A DNA stretch of 64,000 nucleotides from the NCBI GenBank assembly GCA_963848825.1, contig CAWKFA010000002.1, forward strand, positions 620,001 through 684,000. The letters run 5' to 3'. The notes beneath the pieces are model-generated. The model was not told where the DNA came from, made no database searches, and saw only the letters and a list, made by a program, of their open reading frames with translations. Source of the stretch: CAVVSQ01 sp963848825 (GTDB lineage: Bacteria; Planctomycetota; Planctomycetia; Gemmatales; Gemmataceae). Shown piece after piece: positions 56,670-64,000 of this stretch. Positions within the stretch are counted from its first letter, which is position 1; each line of letters starts with the position of its first letter. The position numbers were made by a program, and so were the translations under genes.

Positions 56670-57466
56670 AACGCCCCGGCGGGCCGCGGTCCGCCGCCAG
56701 GCATCATCCTCGAATAGGATTTTTTCTTCCAACCAAGAGGGCGAGTGTACCGCTTATGACCACCACACCCAACAAAACCAAACTGGTCAACCAACTGTTC
56801 ACGCTGCACAAGGGACGTAAAGGGGCCGACCCTCTGAGCCGTCAGGTCGTGGAACAATTTATCTACGCCATTTGCCGCGAAGGCGTCACCCGCGACGCCG
56901 CCGACCAGGCTTTCACCGCCCTGCGCGATACCTTCTTCGACTGGAACGAGCTGCGCGTCAGTTCGACCCAGGAGATCGGCGAAACGATCAATGCTTATGT
57001 GCCCGATGGCGAGGCCCGCGCGCAGCGCCTGATCGATTTTCTGCAGGAAGTCTTCGAGACGACCTATTCGTTCGACCTGGAAAGCTTGCAGAAAAAAGGG
57101 GTCAAGCAGGCTGCCAAGCAGCTATCCCGCTACCAGGCTGCCAATGAGTATGCCGTCGCCTGGGTCGTGCAAAAGAGCCTCGGCGGCCACGCCCTGCCCC
57201 TCGATGCCGCCGCGCGCCGCGTCCTCGGCCGTCTCGGCCTACTCGAAGATGGCCTCGATCTGGAATCGATACGAGCCTCGCTAGAACACCAAATTCCCAA
57301 GCTCAAAGGCGCCGAGTTTGTCGACCTGGTCAGCGTCCTGGCCAAGGACCATTGCTGGGAAGTAGACCCGGCGTGCCCCACCTGTCCCCTCAACAAGATG
57401 TGCCCCACCGGCATGGCCCGCAAGCTGGATGGCATCGCCGCCGGCAGCAAAAAGGCCCGCTCCTGA
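56666..57466 (+). CDS. endonuclease III-like HhH protein with altered catalytic region
   Basis: A HhH-GPD protein with the C-terminal iron-sulphur loop, C-x6-C-x2-C-x5-C (CWEVDPACPTCPLNKMC). The catalytic Asp region reads LPLDAAARRVLGRLGLL, but the helix-hairpin-helix that normally carries the Lys (LPGVGxKTA) reads KQLSRYQAANEYAVAWV, with no Lys. So it may be a monofunctional or inactive relative. ATGA overlap with rbfA and a strong GGAGG favour the start at 56666; MTTTPNK at 56757 is the alternative. Confidence 0.82.
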   Translation: MKRPGGPRSAARHHPRIGFFLPTKRASVPLMTTTPNKTKLVNQLFTLHKGRKGADPLSRQVVEQFIYAICREGVTRDAADQAFTALRDTFFDWNELRVSSTQEIGETINAYVPDGEARAQRLIDFLQEVFETTYSFDLESLQKKGVKQAAKQLSRYQAANEYAVAWVVQKSLGGHALPLDAAARRVLGRLGLLEDGLDLESIRASLEHQIPKLKGAEFVDLVSVLAKDHCWEVDPACPTCPLNKMCPTGMARKLDGIAAGSKKARS

Positions 57467-57500
57467 GCTAGCGCTCACTGACGCTTGACGCGGCAATATT

Positions 57501-57530
57501 GGCCACGGCCAGCTTAAGCTGGCCGTGGCC
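57501..57530. terminator. bidirectional terminator between convergent genes
   Basis: ggccacggccagcttaagct followed by ggccgtggcc is a perfect 30-bp palindrome, followed on the plus side by GTTTTGTT. It lies between the stops of the endonuclease III-like gene (57466) and sucD (57551). Confidence 0.75.
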
Positions 57531-57550
57531 GTTTTGTTAGCTGGCGCTTG

Positions 57551-58421
57551 TTACTTCTTCATGGCCTTTTGCACGGTCACGCCGAGGTCCGCCGGGCTTT
57601 CGGCGACGTGAATGCCGGCCGCGAGCAGTGCGGCGATCTTTTCCTTGGCGGTGCCGCTGCCGCCGGAGATGATGGCGCCCGGCGTGCCCCATGCGTTTGC
57701 CCGGCGGGGCGGTCTGGCCTGCGATGAAGGCGCCGACCGGCTTCGTGACATATTGCTTGATGAACTCGGCGGCCTTTTCCTCGGCATTGCCGCCAATTTC
57801 ACCCATCATCAAGATCGCCTCGGTCTTCGGGTCGTCTTGGAACATGCGCAGCGCATCGATGAACGAGGTTCCCACGATCGGGTCGCCCCCCAGGCCGATG
57901 CAGGTCGATTGGCCCAGGCCCAGGCTGGAAAGCTGCCACACCGCTTCATACGTCAACGTGCCGCTACGGCTAATGAGGCCGACCACGCCCGGCTTGTGAA
58001 TATAGCCGGGCATGATGCCCATCTTGCACTGGCCGGGAGTGATGATGCCCGGGCAGTTGGGGCCAATCAGCCGGCAGGGGCGTTCCTTGATGAAGCGCAG
58101 AGCCCGCGCCATGTCGATGACCGGGACCCCCTCGGTGATGGCCACGATGACGGCAATGCCCGCGTCGGCCGCCTCCATGATGGCGTCGGCAGCGCCCGGC
58201 GGCGGCACGAAAATCATGGTGGCGTTGGCGCCTGTTTTCGCCACCGCCTCGGCGACGCTGTTAAATAGCGCGAAGCCATCCTTGACCGTGCCCCCCTTGC
58301 CAGGTGACACACCACCGACAATTTGCGTTCCGTATTCACGGCACTGCAAGGCATGAAAAGTGCCCGCCTTGCCCATCCCCTGGACCAACACACGCGTGGA
58401 TTTATCGACAAGAATGCTCAT
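57551..58421 (-). CDS. sucD: succinyl-CoA synthetase alpha subunit, one frame break
   Basis: This TCA cycle subunit carries the phosphorylated His and binds CoA. Motifs: VLVQGMGKAGTFHALQCREY, VGGVSPGKGG, LIGPNCPGIITPGQCKMGIM, GLISRSGTLTYEAVWQLSSL, GGDPIVGTSFIDALRMFQDD. Near 57690 an indel changes frame right at GKRMGHAGAIISGGSGTA, which holds the catalytic His; the corrected frame ends ESPADLGVTVQKAMKK. I start at MSILVDKSTRV (58421) behind AAGGA; the longer frame runs into the REP-like hairpin. Confidence 0.95.
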
Positions 58422-58543
58422 TGGGAGTTCCTTTACTAAAGCACGCCGGCCAGCTCTTTCGTGGCTCAGGTTGACAACCTGGCCCGGCCGGGCATGCTCG
58501 CTACTCAAGCGCTTCTCATGGGTTCGTTCGTTCCGTTTACAGG

Positions 58544-58656
58544 CTAGCAGCCCGTTGAAAAAGGGGACAGGACCCTTTACAGGCTGAATCTCCAATGTTT
58601 TTGCGATGGCCAAGGGGTCCTGTCCCCTTTTTCAACCTTTTTCAACGGGCTGCTAG
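58544..58656. repeat. REP-like hairpin, covarying core, after sucC
   Basis: The outer arms are standard, but the core is ggggacaggaccctt on the left and aaggggtcctgtcccc on the right: both arms have changed together. The right arm also duplicates tttttcaacc. It begins at the sucC stop codon and lies between the sucC and sucD genes. Confidence 0.88.
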
Positions 58657-59846
58657 GAGGCCTTGGCGGCGGCGACGACCTTTTTCGCCGCGTCGGTCAG
58701 GTCGGCCGCCGGCGTCAAGTTCAAGCCGCTTTTCTTGAGGAGTTCCCGGCCTTCGCCGACGTTGGTGCCCTCCAAGACGCACGACAAAGGGGACCTTGGG
58801 GTTTACTTCCTTGAAGGCGGCAATGACCGCGGTGGCGATGGTATCGCACTTCATGATGCCCCCGAAGATATTGATGAGCACCGCGCTGGACGCTCGGGTC
58901 GGCCAGAAGTATGCGGAGCGCCTCGGTCACCTGCTCTTTATTGGCGCCGCCGCCGACGTCGAGGAAGTTGGCCGGCTCGCCGCCATGGTATTTGATGATG
59001 TCCATGGTGCTCATGGCCAGGCCCGCGCCATTGACGAGGCAGCCGATGTTGCCGGCCAGGCTGATAAAGCTCAGCCCCGCCTTGGCCGCGCGTAGCTCCG
59101 CCGGGTTTTCTTCGCTTTCGTCGCGGAGCTTTTCCATGTCCGGGTGGCGGAACAGGGCATTGTCGTCGAAGGTCATCTTGGCGTCCAGCACCTGGACCTG
59201 CCCCTTGGTATTGACGATCAAGGGGTTGATCTCGGCCAGGCTACAATCCTTGGCCAGAAAAACCTTGGCCAGGGCAATCATGATCTTCTCGGCCGCCCCG
59301 GTCTGTTCGCCGCTCAGGCCCAGCTCGAAGGCCAGTCGCCGCGCCTGAAAGGGCAACATGCCCGCGTCCGGATCGATGGGCACGCTGAGGATCTTCTCCG
59401 GCGTGCGCGCCGCCACCTCCTCGATCTCGACGCCCCCTTCCGCGCAACCCATCATCACCGGCATACCGACCGCGCGATCGACCACCATGCCCAGGTAGAT
59501 TTCGCGGGCGATGTCGGCCGCCTTCTTGCACCAGCACCTTGGAGACCTTTTGCCCGGCCGCCCCGGTTTGTTTGGTCACGAGCGGATATTTGAACATGAT
59601 CTCCGCGACGCTGCCGACCTCGTCGCGCGCCTTGATAAATTTGACACCGCCAAAGTCCTTGCCGCTATCCTTGAAGCGGCCCTTGCCTCGGCCGCCGGCG
59701 TGGATTTGCGCCTTGAGCACGACCGGACCGCCGAGCTGGTCAAAGGCCTTCTGCGCTTCGCCCGGGCTGCTGGCCACGATGCCGCGCGGCACGTTCGCCC
59801 CGGCCGCCGCGAGCAGCTCTTTCGCCTGGAATTCATGGATTTTCAT
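58653..59846 (-). CDS. sucC: succinyl-CoA synthetase beta subunit, at least three frame breaks
   Basis: The ATP-grasp beta subunit. Motifs: MKIHEFQAKELLAAAGANVP, VVLKAQIHAGGRGKGRFKDS, AEINPLIVNTKGQVQVLDAK, GLAMSTMDIIKYHGGEPANF, LDVGGGANKEQVTEALRILL. Frames break near 59510, near 58870 and near 58760; each repair restores the family sequence through MLINIFGGIMKCDTIATAVI, VGEGRELLKKSGLNL to VVAAAKAS. The stop (TAG, 58653-58655) is formed by the repeat's end. sucC precedes sucD, the usual order. Confidence 0.94.
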
Positions 59847-59946
59847 GAGTGCCTCTCGAAATAAAACAATGACGTCGTTATATGAATTTGACGCGTGACA
59901 AGGGCTTTGCCATCGGTTAAAGTGAACAAAACGAGTGGCGTCCTGG

Positions 59947-60047
59947 CAGCCCGTTGAAAAAGGGGTCAGACCCCTTCAATACCCTGCAAAAACGCTGAAA
60001 ACTCTGTTCGCTTCAAGGGGGTCTGACCCCTTTTTCAACGGGCTGCT
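59947..60047. repeat. REP-like hairpin upstream of the 48-aa gene, inverted orientation
   Basis: cagcccgttgaaaaaggggt, core, then the centre in reverse orientation (gaaaactctgttcgcttcaa) and the complementary core with caacgggctgct. It is the mirror orientation of the copy at 60252. Confidence 0.9.
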
Positions 60048-60059
60048 GGAGGTAGTTTT

Positions 60060-60206
60060 GTGAGCATCATTCGTGTGGGCCTGGCGGAGACCAAAAAATT
60101 CGCGGCCGGCTATGAAGCCATCTTTGGCAAAGGCACAAGCGCCGCGAAGAAGGAGCCGGACGCTCCCAAGAAACCCGCCCCCAAGAAGAAGCCGAAAAAG
60201 AAGTAA
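60060..60206 (+). CDS. 48-aa basic protein
   Basis: A GTG at 60060 follows GGAGG by eight bases. The product starts MSIIRVGLAETKKFAAGYEA and IFGKGTSAAKKEPDAPKKPA, and ends in Lys-Pro-rich repeats (PKKKPKKK). The front looks like a short ordered helix; the tail resembles histone H1-like or nucleic-acid binding tails. It is flanked on both sides by REP-like hairpins and precedes an ECF sigma gene. The family resembles small planctomycete orphans, but I cannot name it. Confidence 0.6.
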   Translation: MSIIRVGLAETKKFAAGYEAIFGKGTSAAKKEPDAPKKPAPKKKPKKK

Positions 60207-60251
60207 TGCCGCCGCCCCCGAACTTTCACGTCCATTCCCGCGTAGAAGACG

Positions 60252-60355
60252 TAGCAGCCCGTTGAAAAAGGGGTCAGACCCCCTTGAAGCGAACAGGTTT
60301 TCAACGTTTTTGCAGGGTATTGAAGGGGTCTGACCCCTTTTTCAACGGGCTGGTA
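60252..60355. repeat. REP-like hairpin upstream of the ECF sigma gene
   Basis: tagcagcccgttgaaaaagg, core, gaagcgaacaggttttcaac (a two-base deletion from the usual centre), complementary core and caacgggctgg. Its right end supplies sequence next to the sigma gene's ribosome site. Confidence 0.9.
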
Positions 60356-60363
60356 GAGGTTTT

Positions 60364-60974
60364 GTGGTTTCCTCGGACAACCTAACTTGCTGTTCGGACG
60401 AAGAACTCCTGGGCTTTTTCCGCCGCGGTCGGCGCGAAGCCTTTGGAGCCTTGGTGCGCCGTTACGAGGGCGAGCTCTACGGCTACCTGCGCCGCTACCT
60501 GGGTGATGGCAACCTGGCCGACGACGTTTTTCAGAATACCTTTTTACAGCTCTTCACGAAGATCAGCACGTATGAAGTGGGCCGGCCGGTTCGCCCCTGG
60601 CTTTACACCATCGCCACCCACCAGGCCATCGATGCGCTGCGGCGCAACGGCCGGCAACGAACCGTCAGCCTCGATCAAGAGCGCGACGAGTCCTCCGGCG
60701 ACTTCGGCCAACTGCAGGCGGTTTTGGAGGACAACGCACCGAGCCCCCTGGGCCACCTCCAGGGCGAAGAACGACGCCGGCTTGTTCGAGCGGGGGTCGA
60801 TCAACTCTCCGAACTCCTGCGGCCCGTCGTGATTCTGGTCTATTACCAGGGCCTTAAATACAAGGACGTGGCCGAAATCCTCGGCATTCCCGTGGGGACC
60901 GTGAAGTCCCGGCTCCATACCGCCCTGGCGCCCTCGGGGAGATTTGGGCCGAAGCCACGTTGCTGAAGGAATAG
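60364..60974 (+). CDS. ECF RNA polymerase sigma factor, one frame break at the C-terminus
   Basis: Region 2 signatures: LLGFFRRGRREAFGALVRRY, NLADDVFQNTFLQLFTKIST, RPWLYTIATHQAIDALRRNG. Region 4: LRPVVILVYYQGLKYKDVAE, ILGIPVGTVKSRLHTAL. Near 60935 an indel switches frame; in the next frame the end reads IWAEATLLKE, stop at 60974. The GTG start follows a GAGG. It lies 112 bp ahead of a membrane protein likely to be its cognate regulator. Confidence 0.86.
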
Positions 60975-60987
60975 TGATTTCGCGCTA

Positions 60988-61022
60988 GCTGAAGGGGTCT
61001 GACCCCTTTTTCAACGGGCTGC
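60988..61022. repeat. half REP-like hairpin
   Basis: Only the right half remains: gctgaaggggtctgacccct then ttttcaacgggctgcca. It lies just after the ECF sigma gene. Confidence 0.8.
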
Positions 61023-61085
61023 CAGACGACTTAACGGACACCGGGCCAAACCGCGGCATGCGGCGGCCGAAGCTTGATATAACTC

Positions 61086-62043
61086 ATGAAATCCAACGAA
61101 CCCGACGACAATTTGCTCGCCTTCCTTCAGGGCAACCTGGACGATAAGGCCGGCAGCGACGCCAGCCTCAGTCCGGACGCGGCGGCCAGCCCGAACTGCG
61201 GATGGTGCTCGACCTTTTGGCCACGGATAAGGGCGATCCACCACCTCCGGAGGATTTGGCCCTGCGCATGCTTGGCCGGGTGGCGCAGTTTTGTTGCCGC
61301 GACCAGGCTGCCGCGCCTTTGCCTGCCTCTCGGGACATGGCGGTTCGTTCGCGCTGCGCCCGGCGGACTTCGTCGTGGCCGCCTCGCTGCTACTCATGAT
61401 GATCGGCCTGGGCCTGCCGGCCCTGCATGGTCTGCTCGACAGCCGTCAGGCGGCCGCACGCGTCGAATGCCAGGAAAAGCTACGCGTCCTCAATGTCGCC
61501 CTCCATACGTATGAAGAGCTGAACCATAAATTCCCGTCGGTAGTCAGCGAACGCCCCCGCGACGCCGCCGGCATGGTCATCCCCATCCTCGCCAGCGCCG
61601 GCGTTTTGCAAGAGGCAGCCAGCATCCGCTGTCCGGGCAGCGACGCCAGCGCCTCCCAATCCATCAGCCTCGAACAAGCCAGGGCCATGCCGCCGGCAGA
61701 CTTCTTCCGGGAAGCACCCTACCTCGCCCCCAGCTACGCCTATTCGCTCGGCTACCGCGACGAGGACAACAACTACTTCGGCCCCTCCATTCCCGATGGC
61801 CAACAAGCAGGTATTGTCCCCCTCCTGGCCGATGCCCCCCCAGCGGACGGCAGCCCGGGCAATAGCGGCAACCACGGCGGCGCCGGCCAAAACGTTCTCT
61901 TCGCCGACGGACACGTCCAGTTCTTCATCCTGCGCAACGTCGGCTTCCAAAAGGATGATATCTACCTCAACAAAGCCAACCTCGTCGCAGCCGGACTCGA
62001 TCCCTGCGATACGGTCCTGGGCGCGAGCGCTGCCAAGCCGTGA
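61086..62043 (+). CDS. membrane protein with H-X9-DG-type C-terminal domain, probable sigma partner, two frame breaks
   Basis: An N-terminal acidic, possibly cytoplasmic region (MKSNEPDDNLLAFLQGNLDD) is followed, across breaks near 61200 and 61345, by a membrane segment (VVAASLLLMMIGLGLPALHG). The outside domain begins with the pilin-like CQEKLRVLNVALHTYEELNH and contains NVLFADGHVQFFI, the FADGH phrase of the planctomycete DUF1559/H-X9-DG family. Next to an ECF sigma gene it resembles an anti-sigma with an extracellular sensor domain; that role is inferred from position only. Confidence 0.75.
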
Positions 62044-62252
62044 GAAAAGTAAAATTGTCAGGGCCCTTCTTTCTTGGAGTACCTGGAAGCCTCGAAGAAA
62101 TGCAATCCGCACGCGGACGACGTCCAAGCCGCGCATTCAGGGTAACGCCGCAGGCCACGCTTTATTCCGCGATCCTGCGGGAGATTAAGACCAAGGGGAA
62201 GGACGGGCCGTTTCAGAAGACCGAGCGCGGGAGGTTCGCCGCCGCCAAGTAG
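62040..62252 (+). pseudogene. remnant of a HARE-HTH-type winged-helix protein
   Basis: The last ~30 residues read TPQATLYSAILREIKTKGKD, GPFQKTERGRFA, a good match to the end of HARE-HTH (HB1/ASXL) domains in planctomycete proteins. The preceding residues do not match that domain. The frame opens right at the previous gene's stop. It looks like a truncated or decayed copy. A weak hairpin lies downstream near 62277-62297. Confidence 0.55.
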
Positions 62253-62386
62253 CCCTGCCCCGCCATTGTTAGTCACGAGACCTCAAGGCGGGGTCTCTTC
62301 TTCGTCAACTTTTAGGTCAACTCCAAGGAAATGGTCGAGCACTTTTGCATCATTGCTGGAATAATCAGGGGAAAGCGAGGACAATC

Positions 62387-64000
62387 TTGCTCCGATACCT
62401 TCGGCTTGTAGGGCTCAATCCAGTTCTCGGACTGTCAGTTTGCGTCACGGCGATACTCGTCGTCGTGATCAGCCAGAGATTTCTGTGTCGCCCGTGCCGG
62501 CTCCGGATCCCGATTCTTTTGACCAAGAGACTCAAAATCAATCGGTTCAGCAACCAATCGACCCAAATCTCCCCAGGCTGATCGCCCAGTTGGGACACGG
62601 CCGAAGCCGCGTCGAAGCGATCGTCCTTTCTAAAGATGGCAAGTGGATGTTCACCGGTGGCTACGATGGAACTGTAGTAATGTGGGATTTCAAAAGCGGG
62701 ATGGAAATCCGAGCATTCGAAGGCTTGCCGGGGCCTGTCCGATACTGGCGCTGATCCGCGAAGCCAAATGGTTAGTGGTTGTGGGAGACAGCTATGCGCG
62801 GATATTAGACGTGGCGACGGGAATGCAAATGCCTACGCCTTGGGACAAGATCAATCATATTTGGTCCGCCGCGCTTAGCGCGGACGACCATCGGATCGTT
62901 ATTGCCGAGGACGACGCCGTGCACGTGTGGCGCTCGCGACTGGAAAGAGGTCCGCTGTTTTAAGGAAATTGGTCGACCCTTTGCCGTGACCCTTTCCCAT
63001 GACGGCGATCTGCTTGTCACCAGCTCATTCAAGTGGGACGAGAGCAACGTCGAAACATCCGCCGTGAAATTGTCGGGGATGTAGCCACGGCGGCAAGGAA
63101 CTGCATACCTTCAGCGGACATGAAGCTAGTGTCGGGTCCTTGACATTGAGCAGCGACGACCAGTGGCTCGTCACGACAAGCGACGATAAATCTGCCCGCT
63201 TGTGGGATCTTTCCACCGGCAAGGAAATTCGCGCATTCGTGGGGCATACGAAATACGTCACGTGCAGGCATAAGCGGCGACAAAAAATGGCTGGTCACCG
63301 GCGGCTATGATGAGACGATTCATGTATGGGACGTAGATACCGGCAAAGTGTTCAGCGTTCTTCCTGAAGAGTACCAGGCTGACACTCTGGCTCTGTCCGC
63401 AGATGGAAAGCGAATGGTGAGCGGCACTCTTGCACGCGCTCGTTTGTGGGACCTAGCCACCGGCAAGGAAATTCGCAGCTTCCAACGCCTTGCCCACCAT
63501 GCGTACTTCCGATCTCTCAGCGGCGATGGCAAACGTCTTGTCACTGGCAAAGGCGGCTACTGGGATTTGACGACGGGCCAATTTGTCCCGACTGTGACAC
63601 CGATAACAGCAGAAAAGACTCGCGTCAATCCCACCGAGGACGGGAAATGGATAATCACCAGTGATGATGCATCGGCCCACTTGTGGGATACAGCAACCGG
63701 AAAGAAGGTTTGTTCTCTGTCGTGGGAAAAACAGAGATTCCTGGACCTTTCGAGCGATGCGAAATGGTTGGCGTCCGTGGACCGGGACAAGGACAACTTG
63801 CTCCGGTTGTGGGACGTCGATGGCGGCACGATACTTCGCACTTTCAAGGGAGACGGAATTGAATACGGAAGTTGGTTCAGGAAGGCCACGATCAGCAGTG
63901 ACAAGAGATGGCTTCTCAGTGAAGGTTTCTTGGAGTGCACGACGCAACTCTGGAATCTCTCCACGGGAAAAAAGGGTCTTTCAGTCCACAATGACAACTA
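62387..64000 (+). CDS. WD40-repeat membrane-anchored protein, 3' truncated, several frame breaks
   Basis: A TTG start at 62387 follows GAGGA and gives a membrane anchor (GLNPVLGLSVCVTAILVVVI). After a break near 62475 a Pro-rich stalk (PVPAPDPDSFDQETQNQSVQ) precedes blades such as GGYDGTVVMWDFKSG, TTSDDKSARLWDLSTGKEIR, GGYDETIHVWDVDTGK, TSDDASAHLWDTATGK and NLLRLWDVDGG. Further breaks are seen near 62745, 62925, 63085 and 63265. Each blade ends in WD and a following GKE. The gene runs past the window end. It probably forms an extracytoplasmic propeller. Confidence 0.78.

Noticed and set aside
27435..61022. CRISPR array
   Set aside because: The hairpin copies are kilobases apart, self-complementary over their whole length and lack spacers or cas genes.
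1..64000. Programmed frameshifting as a cause of the many frame breaks
   Set aside because: Breaks occur in unrelated genes at unrelated sequences, and some are at plain homopolymers. No common slippery site with a downstream structure is seen.

Overview
This window looks like a chromosomal segment of a Planctomycetota bacterium, most likely of the Gemmataceae/Gemmatales type. The evidence is high GC, a very large Hanks-type kinase with a beta-helix-like ectodomain, ECF sigma factors paired with membrane partners, WD40 proteins, H-X9-DG and DUF1570-like proteins, an E1/E2/JAB ubiquitin-like operon and many orphan secreted proteins. Frame breaks are very frequent and also split essential genes (infB, sucC, sucD). 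Several sit in homopolymers, so most are probably base-level assembly errors; broken genes are annotated here as one locus each.

Layout. 1-6 kb: truncated WD40 protein, secreted orphan, a tyrosine phosphatase continuous with a SUI1/YciH domain, a zinc-ribbon membrane protein, palindromic MITE-like repeats and a Tat-secreted orphan. 6.1-8.5 kb: an ISL3-family element with an 8-bp target duplication has split the signal peptide of a low-GC orphan gene. 8.5-12.3 kb: another MITE copy, a CAP-like secreted protein, an AlkA glycosylase, a DUF2007-like membrane protein and a methyltransferase. 12.3-13.9 kb: an ISNCY/IS1202-type element with a 15-bp target duplication. 13.9-17.6 kb: an operon of JAMM protease, 60-aa ORF, E2, E1 and a beta-rich orphan. 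17.7-34 kb: methyltransferase, DUF1570-like peptidase, giant kinase, PAP2 protein, UxaA-family enzyme, small orphans, aldo/keto reductase, an ECF sigma/anti-sigma-DUF4349 pair and an S66 carboxypeptidase.

34-41 kb: PHP-type phosphoesterase, KOW protein, then a four-gene minus-strand cluster (PEP mutase-superfamily enzyme, aminotransferase, ATP-grasp ligase, MFS exporter) that reads like a small phosphonate/phosphonopeptide pathway. 41-51 kb: gamma-glutamyltransferase, orphan antitoxin-like regulator, small unknowns, flavin reductase, LigD-type PE-Pol protein without a ligase domain, UdgX-type uracil-DNA glycosylase, beta-lactamase-family hydrolase, UbiA prenyltransferase and an ABC ATPase. 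51-60 kb: the nusA-infB-DUF503-rbfA translation operon, an endonuclease III homologue and sucCD. 60-64 kb: a 48-aa basic protein, an ECF sigma factor with a membrane H-X9-DG partner, an HTH-domain remnant and a WD40 protein running off the end.

Two interspersed hairpin families run through the window. One is a roughly 145-bp palindromic MITE-like element (4.0 and 8.6 kb). The other is a roughly 75-110-bp REP-like hairpin with a GGGGTCAGACCCC core (nine full or partial copies from 27.4 to 61.0 kb), often touching stop codons or sitting between co-oriented genes. No tRNA, rRNA, CRISPR or integrase gene was recognised.
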